NCBI GenBank assembly: GCA_051000755.1 | Contig: JBPCNZ010000108.1 | Span: forward strand, 22,771 to 86,770 | Direction: 5' to 3' | From: JALZAH01 sp051000755 | GTDB lineage: Bacteria > Actinomycetota > Acidimicrobiia > Acidimicrobiales > Palsa-688 | Length of the DNA: 64,000 nucleotides | Part shown: one piece after another, positions 8,391 to 17,331 of the stretch | Layout of the letters: every line of letters begins with the position of its first letter | How positions within the stretch are numbered: position 1 is the first letter of the stretch | The notes under the pieces: generated by a model | Database searches by the model: none | Told to the model about the DNA's origin: nothing | What the model saw: the letters and a program-made list of their open reading frames with translations, nothing else | Program-made: the position numbers and the translations under genes

Positions 8391-9743
8391 TCAGGCCTTG
8401 GCGAACGTGAGCTTGTTGACCCACTTCGTGTTGTGGACCCCGGGGGCGGCGGGGATGATGTTGCGGGCCGGGAATCCGTGGTCGAGGGACAGGTCGACGC
8501 CGTTGACCTTAAGAGCCAGCAGCGAACGAGAGTCGAGAACCTGGGCCGCGTTGAGCTGGGTGGTGCCGAACCCCCCGGGTCCCTGGAGGGAGTCGACCCG
8601 GACCCCGGCCGGGTGCTCGACACCGGCCATGCGGGCCAGGGCAGCGAGGGGGATGCCCGTCCAGGTCTGCTCGGTGGCCCACCCCTCGACGCACGCGATC
8701 GCCAGGCGCTGGGTTGACTGGGGCAGCTTCATGAGGTCCTGTCGGGACAACAACACACGCTTGGATCCGACGATCTCCAGGGTCCAGCTGGCCGCCTTGG
8801 CCTCGGTGACCCCGACGGAGGCTGCGGGCTTGTTGATCTGAAACTCGGTGGGCCCGCTACCATAGGACCGCCCCCGGGGGGCGAGCAGGGCCACCGAGCG
8901 GGTCCAACCGCCGATGTTCTCCCCCGCAGTGAAGACGATGGCGGCCACCGACGTGCCGGCCACCAAGCCCAGCAGGCCCCGCCGGGACAGTGTCGGGGCG
9001 GCGGGACTGGCGGCCACCAGGCCGAATTCGTCGGCCGGCTCGGAACGGGTCTGAGCCAGGGGGCAACGCAGCTCGTCACGAAGGCGCCGGGACCGCAGGG
9101 AACGGACCATCGTGGGAAACTTCAGCCCGACGTGGATGGTGAAGCCGGCCATGAACGCCCACGCCCCGTAGAAGTGGGCGTCGTAGAACGAGAACTTCCA
9201 GAAGTAGAAGTAGTCGACGTCGAAGATGCCGGTGAAGAGCTCGAAGATGACGCCGCCGACCAGCAGGGCCACGCTGAGCCGCTCGAGGAGCATCGCCATC
9301 GAGCGGACCGGCGGCCAGGAGAAGAACTTGGGCATCACCGACCACAGCTTGGCCAGCACGATCGGGGTCAGGGCGAAGCCCAGGAGCACGTGGATGCCCT
9401 GGCTGACCCGATAGATCCAGCTGGGACTGGTGATCCAGTTGAACAGGTAGAAACCCAGCACACCGTGGGTGGGGGTGGGGTCGTTGCCTGGCAGGCGCGG
9501 GTTGTAGGCGGCATAGGACACCAGTCCGGTGACGAACATGATCGGGATCCCGACCAGCAGCAGCGACCCGAACACCGACGTCAGCCACGGCCCCCGCAGC
9601 GGACTCCGCCAGGTGCTGGGACGGAACGGGCCGCGCGGGGGCCGGCGGAACGGGGCATACAGGCGCTCCCAGACCTCCTCCCGTGCCTCCCTCGACCGCG
9701 CGCCGCCCTTGTCCGTCCGGGTCTTCTGCTGCTGCTCGGTCAC
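8391..9743 (-). CDS. Membrane cytochrome b fused to a sulfite-oxidase-type molybdopterin domain
   Basis: A 450-residue two-part redox protein. Residues 50-215 form a cytochrome b561-like membrane domain with four or more helices and candidate haem ligands His118 (GIHVLLGF) and His204 (FTIHVGLKF). A twin-arginine-like SRRGLLGL plus hydrophobic segment follows at 253-272. From about 300 on it is a sulfite oxidase-fold molybdopterin domain whose IACVEGWATEQTWTG contains the probable Mo ligand Cys351, followed by HGFPARNIIPAAPGVHNTKWV. The arrangement resembles MsrQ and MsrP (YedY) joined in one chain. The start is GTG at 9743, sharing GTGA with the msrB stop. The long frame up to 10271 is antisense noise. 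A role in extracytoplasmic methionine sulfoxide repair is inference from the msrB neighbour. Confidence 0.85.
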   Translation of the reverse strand: MTEQQQKTRTDKGGARSREAREEVWERLYAPFRRPPRGPFRPSTWRSPLRGPWLTSVFGSLLLVGIPIMFVTGLVSYAAYNPRLPGNDPTPTHGVLGFYLFNWITSPSWIYRVSQGIHVLLGFALTPIVLAKLWSVMPKFFSWPPVRSMAMLLERLSVALLVGGVIFELFTGIFDVDYFYFWKFSFYDAHFYGAWAFMAGFTIHVGLKFPTMVRSLRSRRLRDELRCPLAQTRSEPADEFGLVAASPAAPTLSRRGLLGLVAGTSVAAIVFTAGENIGGWTRSVALLAPRGRSYGSGPTEFQINKPAASVGVTEAKAASWTLEIVGSKRVLLSRQDLMKLPQSTQRLAIACVEGWATEQTWTGIPLAALARMAGVEHPAGVRVDSLQGPGGFGTTQLNAAQVLDSRSLLALKVNGVDLSLDHGFPARNIIPAAPGVHNTKWVNKLTFAKA

Positions 9744-10195
9744 AGCTCGTCGGTCTCGGTGCTGGTGAGGGCGGCCGAGTTGATGCAGTAGCGCATGCCG
9801 GTGGGCCGGGGGCCGTCGTTGAAGCGGTGCCCAAGGTGGCCGCCACAACGCCGGCAGAGGGCCTCGGTCCGAGGCAGACCCAGGCTGAAGTCCCGGCTGA
9901 CCTCGACGGCGCCTTCGACGGCGTCGGCGAACGACGGCCAACCGGTCCCCGAGTCGAATTGATCCTCCGACCGGAACAGCTCCGCGCCACACCCGGCGCA
10001 CGAGAAGGTCATCTCCTGGTCCGAGGGGTGGATGTTGGCTCCGCTGAAGGGGCGCTCGGTGCCCTTTGCCCGCAGCACCCGGTACTGGGCGGCGCTGAGC
10101 TGCTCCCGCCACTCCTCCTCGGACCTCGAGATCTCCCGCGGCGGCTGATGCCCGTCCCGCAGCCGGCGCCGTATCGTCGCCGCCAATCCAGTCAT
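9740..10195 (-). CDS. msrB: Peptide-methionine (R)-S-oxide reductase MsrB
   Basis: A 151-residue enzyme reducing methionine-R-sulfoxide in proteins. The zinc site is formed by Cys66-x2-Cys69 (CAGC) and Cys114-x2-Cys117 (CRRCGGH). Core motifs SGTGWPSF and GHRFNDGP are present, and the catalytic cysteine is Cys137 in RYCINSAAL. No signal peptide is seen, so it acts in the cytoplasm. It is the first gene of a minus-strand operon and overlaps the start of the cytochrome b/molybdopterin protein by 4 bases, linking two enzyme types associated with methionine oxidation damage. An inverted repeat sits about 30 bases upstream of the start. Confidence 0.93.
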   Translation of the reverse strand: MTGLAATIRRRLRDGHQPPREISRSEEEWREQLSAAQYRVLRAKGTERPFSGANIHPSDQEMTFSCAGCGAELFRSEDQFDSGTGWPSFADAVEGAVEVSRDFSLGLPRTEALCRRCGGHLGHRFNDGPRPTGMRYCINSAALTSTETDEL

Positions 10196-10225
10196 CCCAT
10201 GAGCCCTCTCTGTACGTTCGTCGGT

Positions 10226-10247
10226 GCCGGACGGGGCCGGGTCCGGC
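10226..10247. promoter_or_regulatory. Inverted repeat upstream of msrB
   Basis: A perfect dyad GCCGGAC, eight-base spacer, GTCCGGC, lies 31-52 bases upstream of the msrB start, in the leader or promoter of the msrB operon. It may be an operator or an mRNA hairpin. In such GC-rich DNA a short dyad can arise by chance. Apart from this dyad, I see nothing in the gap 10196-10356. Confidence 0.3.
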
Positions 10248-10356
10248 CGACCGATGCCTGTCTAGCCCCAAGTCGTCGGCAGGACAAGCACCGGCGTCGA
10301 AGGTTGGGGAGATTGTAAGGGGCTATCTCGTCCTTGACGTTGGCGCCAGGTTCTGG

Positions 10357-11058
10357 TCAGAGGCTGGAGTGGCCGGCCACCGCCTTCTCGAGCTCGGTCT
10401 TGACAGCGGTCGGCCAGCATCCGGTCCAGCTGTTCGGGGTCGTCGCGGTTGAGGGCGATCCGGGGCCGGCATTGGAGCTCTCCATCATCGGAGTGCTGGT
10501 CGCTCCGGGGAAGATGTTGAGCACGTGGACGCCTTCACCGAACAACTCGCGGCGGAGGGCGTCACCGAAGTTGGCGACGCCGGCCTTCACCGCTGCATAG
10601 GTCGTATAGAACGGCAAGCCGACCAGGGCGATGGCCGACGCAATGTTCACCACCAGCCCGTCGCCGCTGGCTCGCAGGGCCGGGAGCGCTGCCCGCGTGA
10701 GCAAAATGGGAGCAGTGAGATTCAAGGCGATCTGGGCAATGACCTCGGACTCTTGGACGGTGTCCAACCGCCCGGCTCGCACGTTGCCAGCATTGTTGAC
10801 CACCACGTCGATCCCGCCGAAGCGTTCCTGCGCAGCGGCGACGACCGCGCCCGGCGCGCCCGGCGCGGTGAGATCGGCGCCTACGACGAGGGTCTGGCCC
10901 CCCTGGGCGCGCACGAGCGCTGCGACTTCGTCCATGGGATCGACGCGGCGCCCGACCAGAGTCAGCCGAGGCTGCCGGTCGGCAAGGAGAAGGGCCAGGC
11001 TGCGTCCGATGCCGCTGCCGCCTCCTGTGAGCAGGATGGAACGACCGTGCGGGTCCAA
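10357..11058 (-). CDS. Short-chain dehydrogenase/reductase
   Basis: A 233-residue Rossmann-fold oxidoreductase with the cofactor site TGGGSGIGRSL, the NNAG motif (VVVNNAGNVRAG), the catalytic Ser in VVNIASAIALVG and the YxxxK motif YAAVK. The substrate is unknown. The start is TTG at 11058, chosen because AAGGAG lies 6 bases upstream; the longer frame to 11184 merely crosses the redoxin gene. The last 30 residues look unlike an SDR tail: another frame over the same bases reads RIALNRDDPEQLDRMLAD, which is more protein-like, so two compensating frameshifts may be present. It follows the broken redoxin gene, probably in the same transcript. Confidence 0.8.
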   Translation of the reverse strand: MDPHGRSILLTGGGSGIGRSLALLLADRQPRLTLVGRRVDPMDEVAALVRAQGGQTLVVGADLTAPGAPGAVVAAAQERFGGIDVVVNNAGNVRAGRLDTVQESEVIAQIALNLTAPILLTRAALPALRASGDGLVVNIASAIALVGLPFYTTYAAVKAGVANFGDALRRELFGEGVHVLNIFPGATSTPMMESSNAGPGSPSTATTPNSWTGCWPTAVKTELEKAVAGHSSL

Positions 11059-11083
11059 TGACAGCTCCTTCGGGGTCGCCGGA

Positions 11084-11559
11084 TCAACGATGCTGTTGGA
11101 GGTGGCGGACCAGGCCGACCACGTCGTCGGGCACCAGCCGGCCGATGGCACCCGACGAGTAGACGGCGGTGACGACAGAACCATCAGGCGCCAACACGAA
11201 CCCGGCCGACTGGAGGTGGTGCGGTTCGGGGTTCACGTAAGCCCCGACGGACTCGGCCACCTTGTCGGCGTCGGCGCTGTGGGCCACCGGGAAGCCCAGG
11301 GCCAGCTTGTCGACCAGGGCGGCCGAGGTGTCCTCGTCGTCCACGGAGAAGGCGACGACCTTGATCCCGGCGGCGTCGAGGCTCTCCTTGGCGCGCGAGA
11401 AGGCCGACAGCTGGGCATTGCAGTAGGGGCACCACGCGCCGCGGTAGATGAGACAACGCCGAAGTCGCCGCCCACGTCGTCGGGTAGGGACAGCGTCCCG
11501 CCTCCGACGAGCGCCAGATGGAGTGGTGGGAAGGGCTGACCGTTCTCGAGTCGGGGCAC
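11084..11559 (-). pseudogene. AhpC/TSA-like redoxin interrupted by a frameshift
   Basis: The gene starts at GTG 11559 with GAGGAG upstream and encodes MPRLENGQPFPPLHLALVGG and onward to GDFGVV. There the frame must shift by one base near 11453-11457 to continue as LIYRGAWCPYCNAQLSAF, which holds the CxxC redox motif, and on to GFVLAPDGSVVTAVYSSGAIGRL and the stop at 11084. Both halves fit one peroxiredoxin-like, thioredoxin-fold protein of about 157 residues. A single missing base in GTTGTCTCATC explains the break. It may be an inactivated gene or a sequencing error. The downstream half alone would lack the N-terminal strand. Confidence 0.75.
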
Positions 11560-11577
11560 GGGTCTCCTCGGGATAGA

Positions 11578-11597
11578 AGTGGACTAACTGGTCCACT
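11578..11597. promoter_or_regulatory. Palindromic operator candidate upstream of redoxin gene
   Basis: A perfect dyad AGTGGAC, six-base spacer TAACTG, GTCCACT begins 19 bases upstream of the redoxin GTG. A further AGTGGACT occurs at 11615-11622, and ACTGGT/ACCAGT form an overlapping dyad. The region lies between the redoxin (minus) and haloalkane dehalogenase (plus) genes. Symmetry and position fit a TetR- or MarR-type operator. No regulator gene lies next to it. Confidence 0.5.
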
Positions 11598-11689
11598 AAC
11601 TACACCAGTCGAGGAGTGGACTGTCAAGTTCAGAACGGGTGTTGGCCTGATAAGACGGTCGGGGACGACGACGACGGAGGTACCAAGCG

Positions 11690-12547
11690 ATGGACAAGCG
11701 CATCATCGAGGTCTTGGGTCGGCAGATGGCAACGGTCGAGCGAGGCTCGGGCCCGCCAATCGTTCTGCTGCACGGCAACCCGACGTCGTCGTACCTTTGG
11801 CGGTCGGTCATCCCCCACCTGGAGAGACTCGGGAGGTGCCTGGCGCCGGACCTGATCGGAATGGGGGACTCCGACAAGCTGCCCGACTCCGGGCCGGACT
11901 CCTATCGCTTCGTGGAGCATCGCCGCTACCTCGATGCATGGTTCGACGCCGTGGGGGCCACCGAAGAGGTGACCTTGATCCTCCACGACTGGGGCTCGGC
12001 CCTTGGCTTCGACTGGGCGGCGCGCCATCCCGGCGCCGTGCGCGCGATTGCCTATATGGAGGCCATCGTCTGCCCAATGACGTGGGAGGACTGGCCCGTT
12101 GCGGCCCGGGACATCTTCCGGGCCTTCCGGTCTCCCGCCGGCGAGGAGCTGGTGCTCGAGCGCAACCTGTTCGTGGAGGCCGTCCTTCCAGGCAGCATCC
12201 ATCGGCGACTCCGCGACGATGAGATGATCGAATACCGCCGACCGTTTCGAAACGCAGGCGAGGATCGCCGGCCCACCCTGGCCTGGCCTCGCCAGGTTCC
12301 GTTGGAAGGGGAGCCGTCCGACGTTGTCGAGATCGTCGACAACTACGGAGCGTGGCTCGGCTCGGCGACGGAGGTGCGCAAGCTCTTCATCAACGCCGAA
12401 CCGGGGGCGATCCTCACCGGCCGCCAGCGGGAGTGGTGTCGCTCCTGGCCGAACCAGGAGGAGGTGACCGTCCCCGGCATCCATTTCATCCAGGAGGACT
12501 CCGGTGACCAGATCGGCGCCGCCATCGCCTCGTGGCTCACCCGTTGA
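11690..12547 (+). CDS. dhaA: Haloalkane dehalogenase (alpha/beta hydrolase)
   Basis: A 285-residue alpha/beta hydrolase that would hydrolyse the carbon-halogen bond of haloalkanes to an alcohol and halide. Visible active-site parts are the oxyanion/halide Asn30 in HGNPTSSYLWR, GMGDSDK, the nucleophile Asp100 followed by Trp101 in LHDWGSALGFDWA, a likely acid Glu124 in AYMEAIV and the C-terminal catalytic His in PGIHFIQEDSGDQIG. These match the DhaA/LinB (HLD-II) subfamily better than epoxide hydrolases. GGAGGT precedes the ATG. It is divergent from the redoxin-SDR pair across a palindromic region. Natural substrates of such enzymes are often unknown. Confidence 0.88.
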   Translation: MDKRIIEVLGRQMATVERGSGPPIVLLHGNPTSSYLWRSVIPHLERLGRCLAPDLIGMGDSDKLPDSGPDSYRFVEHRRYLDAWFDAVGATEEVTLILHDWGSALGFDWAARHPGAVRAIAYMEAIVCPMTWEDWPVAARDIFRAFRSPAGEELVLERNLFVEAVLPGSIHRRLRDDEMIEYRRPFRNAGEDRRPTLAWPRQVPLEGEPSDVVEIVDNYGAWLGSATEVRKLFINAEPGAILTGRQREWCRSWPNQEEVTVPGIHFIQEDSGDQIGAAIASWLTR

Positions 12548-12622
12548 GCGTTCAAGACCGTCCTCCCCGGTCGACGACCCGGCGGCCCTGGCCCGGTTGC
12601 TCAGAGTCAGGGATGAACGGTC

Positions 12623-12797
12623 GTCGTGATGCCCGGCGTGGACGGGCTGCACGCGACCCGACAGATCGCGGGCTGTTCGTGTCGATGGCACCATCAAGAC
12701 CCACGTGAGCCGCCTCCTCACCAAACTCGGCGTCTGGGACCGCGTCCAGCTCGTCCTCGCCTATGAGTACGGTTTTGTGACCCAGTCAAGATCGTGA
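12623..12797 (+). pseudogene. Remnant of a LuxR/NarL-type response regulator
   Basis: Two fragments of a response regulator survive. The first, in one frame from about 12623, reads VVMPGVDGLHATRQIAG, matching the receiver region after the phosphorylated Asp. The second, in another frame from 12684, reads DGTIKTHVSRLLTKLGV and continues to QLVLAYEYGFV before the stop at 12795-12797, matching the end of a LuxR helix-turn-helix. The roughly 100 residues normally between them are deleted and the frames differ, so the gene is dead. This accounts for most of the gap 12548-12864. Confidence 0.7.
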
Positions 12798-12864
12798 GCG
12801 GGGCGTTGGATCCGTCCCGTTCAGCCTGCCCCTCCGCCCCGGCAGCCTCCGGGGAGTCGGGTGC

Positions 12865-13598
12865 TCAGCCGCCGGGGGAGGCACCTCCGGCCGGGGCCCT
12901 GCCGGTGCCCGAACCCGACGGGCTGGTTGCCGGGCTGGAGACGATGGCGGTGGCGGTGACGCTGCCGTCGGGGTTCTTGGTGCCCTGGACCACGGCGGTG
13001 TTGCCGGTCCGCAGGCCACCGAGCGTGGACGATGCCGTCTGCTCGACGGTGGCCGAGGGGCCGAGGGTCACCTTGATCAGGGAGCCGTCCGAGCCGGTCA
13101 GATACAGCGTCTGGCCCTGCACGGCCGTGACGATCCCGCTGGCCGCGGCCGACCGGACCGAGGCGCCCCCGGCCCCGCCGGCGGCCGCGGCTCCGCCGGC
13201 GCTGCCCGTCCGGCCGAAGCCGCCGGCGCCGCGTGCCGAGGCGAATCGGCTGGCCAGCGAGGCCAACTGGGACGAGCTCGACGGGTTGTGGTGCTTCTCG
13301 GCCATGGCTCCACCCCAGAAGCCGGCCGCCAACACGACCAGAGCGGCCAGTACGGCCGTCGGCACCGCCAGGCGCATGCCTCGGCGCACCGGGCGGCTGG
13401 CCCACTCGTCGTCGGGGTCCTCAGGGTGGATGTCGGCGCCTCGGTCGTCATCGACGACGCCATTGTGGACCTCGGCGGAGGGGATCTCTGCGGTCGGTTC
13501 ACCGGAGCCGATGCCGGATCGAGGTGCGGCCGTCCGGTTGTCGCCGGCAGGCACCGGTTGGGTTGGCTCGGAGTCGGACATGGCTGTCTCCTCGGAGC

Positions 13599-13602
<4 letters not shown>
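12865..13602 (-). CDS. Single-pass membrane protein with extracellular DUF5666-like domain
   Basis: A 245-residue protein: an acidic cytoplasmic region of about 70 residues, one transmembrane helix (LAVPTAVLAALVVLAAGFWGG), a Ser/Ala/Gly-rich linker, and an extracellular beta-rich domain from about 150 to 225 (SGIVTAVQGQTLYLTGSDG, then SATVEQT and TAVVQGTKNPDGSVTA). The last domain resembles the DUF5666 family, but I hold that loosely. A Gly/Pro tail ends it. Its ATG overlaps the permease stop (ATGA), placing it last in the export operon. It may assist substrate handling outside the cell. An alternative ATG lies seven codons downstream. Confidence 0.7.
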
Positions 13603-14822
<1,220 letters not shown>

Positions 14823-14835
14823 GTAGGGACGCTGT

Positions 14836-15594
14836 TCACGCTGGGACACCAGCGGGCTGGTCCCGGCCGGTCTGCGCCACGGACGCCCCGTCGGCGATGA
14901 TCTCCCCGTCCCGGAGGCGGATGGTGCGCTGCGTGTAGGCGGCGAGGTCATTCTCGTGGGTGATCAGCACGATGGTTCGCCCCGCGTCATGGAGACGGGC
15001 CAAGGTGGCCATGATGTCGGCGCTGGCCCTGGTGTCGAGGTTGCCGGTCGGTTCGTCGGCGAGGATCAGCGACGGGTTGGTGACCATGGCGCGGGCCACC
15101 GCCACCCGCTGCTGCTGTCCTCCGGACATCTCGTTGGGGAGATGGTCGAGGCGGTCGCCGAGGCCGACGTCGTCCAAAGCTTCGAGGGCCCGCCGGCGCC
15201 GCTCCTTGACCTTGATGCCTGCGTAGGCAAGGGGCAGCTCCACATTGGCGAGGGCCGAGGTCCGCGGTATCAGGTTGAAGCTCTGGAAGACGAACCCGAT
15301 CTTGCGGTTTCTGATCCGGGCGAGGGTCGCGTCCTCGAGATTGCGCACGTCGACCCCGTCCAGCCAGTAACGGCCGCGGGAGGGGACATCGAGGCAGCCG
15401 ATGATGTTCATCAGGGTGGACTTCCCCGACCCTGACGCCCCCATCACGGCAACGAAGTCACCCCGGCGCACGACGAGCGAGATGTTGGTGAGGGCGTGCA
15501 CGTCGGTGCCGCCGACCCGGTAGTTCTTGGCCACGTGGCGCAGGGCGATGACCTCGGCGGGACCCCGCCCGTTGGTCGTGGGCTCGGACGTCAT
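14836..15594 (-). CDS. MacB/LolD-type ABC transporter ATPase
   Basis: A 252-residue ATP-binding subunit with Walker A MGASGSGKSTLMNIIG, Q-loop FVFQSFNLIPR, signature MSGGQQQRVAVARAM, Walker B LILADEPTGNLDT and the H-loop in VLITHEN. The insertion around LPLAYAGIKVKERRRRA is typical of the MacB/LolD group. It powers the adjacent MacB-like permease. Its ATG shares one base with the adaptor stop (TGATG), so translation is probably coupled. Confidence 0.93.
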   Translation of the reverse strand: MTSEPTTNGRGPAEVIALRHVAKNYRVGGTDVHALTNISLVVRRGDFVAVMGASGSGKSTLMNIIGCLDVPSRGRYWLDGVDVRNLEDATLARIRNRKIGFVFQSFNLIPRTSALANVELPLAYAGIKVKERRRRALEALDDVGLGDRLDHLPNEMSGGQQQRVAVARAMVTNPSLILADEPTGNLDTRASADIMATLARLHDAGRTIVLITHENDLAAYTQRTIRLRDGEIIADGASVAQTGRDQPAGVPA

Positions 15595-17300
15595 CAGCCG
15601 CCTGATCCTCGGGTGGTGGCGCCGCCGAAGCCGCCCCCGCCTCCGCTGCCTCCGAGGCCTCCGCCACCGAGGCCTCCTCCACCACCTCCGAGGCCTCCTC
15701 CGCCACCTCCGAGGCCTCCGGCTCCGAGGCCGCCGGTTCGGGTGGTTCCTGCCGTGCCCGTGGTGCCGGTCGACGCGGTGGCCCGGGCGGCCGGCTCGAC
15801 GACCACCTCGCCGGCGCGCAGACTGGAGGTGACCTCGGTCGTAGAGTCGCCCACGAGTCCCAGAGTGACGGATCTGGTCGTCTGGCGCCCATTGGCCAGC
15901 ACCTGGACCGTCGATGACCGGCCCGCCGTGGTGATGGCGGCGGTCGGAAGGACGATCACGTTCGCCTTCGAGGCCACCACGACGGCCGCCGATGCCGTCA
16001 TGCCGACTTTCACCGTGGCCGGAGGATTGACGAGGCTGATCGTGGCGTCATAGGTGACGACGTTGCTCACCACGGTGGCGGTCGGGCTCACCGCTGTGAC
16101 CGTGCCGGTCACGGTGGTGTTCGGCAGGGCATCGAGGGTGATGGTGGCGTTCTGGTGGATGGCCAGCTTGGAGGCGTCCGCCTCCGCATATCCGGCCACC
16201 ACTTCGAGGTTGCCCTGGTTGGTCAGGGTGAACAGGGTCGACGCGGTGCTCGACGTCGTCGAGCTCCCACTGGCTGCTGTCGATCCCGACGACGCTCCGG
16301 TGGACCCCGACGACGCTCCGGTCGACCCCGACGACGCTCCGGTCGACCCCGACGACGCTCCGTTCGACCCCGACGACGCTCCGGTCGACCCCGACGACGC
16401 TCCGGTCGACCCCGCGGCGCCGCCCGAGGTCGATGGGGTACCGCCGCCGGCGGTGCCGCTTGATGCCGTGCTGCCCGATGTTCCTGCGGACCCGGACGAA
16501 CCGGTCCCGGTCGATGAAGATGCGGTCGAGCCTCCGGTCACGGTCTGGCCGACCGAGGTGTTGACGGCTGTGAGGGTGCCGGCGAACGGCGCCGTGAGGG
16601 TGGCGTTGTTCAGTGCGGTCTGATCGGTCGCCACCGTCATCTGGTCCTGGGTGATGGCGGCCTGATCCTGGGCCAGGGAGGCGGGACTGACGTATTGCTT
16701 GGTGGCGATGGAGAGTTGATCGTCGTTCAGCGCGTTCTCTGCCTGGGCCAGGGCGTTCTGCGCACTCGTCACTCCCTGGGCGTTGTTGCTCCCGGCCGCA
16801 TTGTTCAGGCCCGTCTGGGCAGAAGCCACTGCGTTCTCGGCTTGATCGAGGGTCGCCGCGTCCTGGGCCTTCTGGGGCGGTGTCTCGTTGCCCGACTGGG
16901 CCACGCTCAGGTTGTCCTGGGCGGCCGTCAGGTTGTCCTGGGCCACGGTGAGGTTGGCTTGGGCGGCGGCTGGATCGAGCTTGGCCAGGACGGCGCCGGC
17001 AGGCACCTGCTGGCCGACACCGGCGTCCACCTCGCTCACCGTGCCGCTGGTGGCGAACCCGAACGACGATGTCTGGGCCGAGGCCACGTTCCCGGTCGCG
17101 GTCACCGACGATTGCACCGTGCCCGTCGCGGCCGTGACCGTACGGGTCGCTGTGCGGGCCGAAGCCTGGTGGAAGACCGTCTGCAGGCCGAGGAGGACCA
17201 GGACGACGACAACGACCACCAGCGCACCGTTGATCGCCATGAACCGCCGGTCGTGCAGCCGACTCACCAGGTCCGCCCGTGGCCCGTCGGGCCGTCGCAC
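15594..17300 (-). CDS. HlyD/MacA-type adaptor with heptapeptide repeats and Gly-rich tail
   Basis: A 568-residue membrane fusion protein. An N-terminal helix (INGALVVVVVVLVLLGLQTVF) anchors it. The barrel-sandwich half TGTVQSSVTATGNVAS with GQQVPAGAVLAKLDP follows, then a long coiled-coil rich in AQDNLTAAQDNL-type repeats (about 115-245). The second lipoyl half APFAGTLTAVNTSVG comes next, then about 100 residues of Ser/Gly/Thr-rich repeats with the unit GASSGST, then the beta-barrel and membrane-proximal domains (TVTGTVTAVSPTA, VGMTASAAVVVAS). It ends in about 45 residues that are mostly glycine. The repeat inserted inside the lipoyl region and the Gly tail are unusual for MacA. The start is GTG with GGAG upstream. 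Confidence 0.88.
   Translation of the reverse strand: MRRPDGPRADLVSRLHDRRFMAINGALVVVVVVLVLLGLQTVFHQASARTATRTVTAATGTVQSSVTATGNVASAQTSSFGFATSGTVSEVDAGVGQQVPAGAVLAKLDPAAAQANLTVAQDNLTAAQDNLSVAQSGNETPPQKAQDAATLDQAENAVASAQTGLNNAAGSNNAQGVTSAQNALAQAENALNDDQLSIATKQYVSPASLAQDQAAITQDQMTVATDQTALNNATLTAPFAGTLTAVNTSVGQTVTGGSTASSSTGTGSSGSAGTSGSTASSGTAGGGTPSTSGGAAGSTGASSGSTGASSGSNGASSGSTGASSGSTGASSGSTGASSGSTAASGSSTTSSTASTLFTLTNQGNLEVVAGYAEADASKLAIHQNATITLDALPNTTVTGTVTAVSPTATVVSNVVTYDATISLVNPPATVKVGMTASAAVVVASKANVIVLPTAAITTAGRSSTVQVLANGRQTTRSVTLGLVGDSTTEVTSSLRAGEVVVEPAARATASTGTTGTAGTTRTGGLGAGGLGGGGGGLGGGGGGLGGGGLGGSGGGGGFGGATTRGSGG
16282..16407. repeat. Six 21-base tandem repeats in the adaptor gene
   Basis: Six near-identical 21-base units (GACCCCGACGACGCTCCGGTC on the plus strand, shown here in 21-base steps as GACCCCGACG plus ACGCTCCGGTC) run in phase with the adaptor reading frame. 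Each encodes one GASSGST heptapeptide. Only a few single-base differences occur between units, which implies recent expansion by slippage or recombination. Copy number probably varies between strains. Confidence 0.85.
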
Positions 17301-17331
17301 GCCGACTCCTCGATCGTGCCGACCTGGGCGG

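Noticed and set aside
8391..10271. 626-residue version of the cytochrome b/molybdopterin protein
   Set aside because: The extra N-terminal 176 residues are an out-of-frame reading of msrB; GTG 9743 overlapping the msrB stop is the natural start.
16282..16407. CRISPR-like array
   Set aside because: Units are contiguous without spacers, are in frame inside a coding region, and no cas gene is present.
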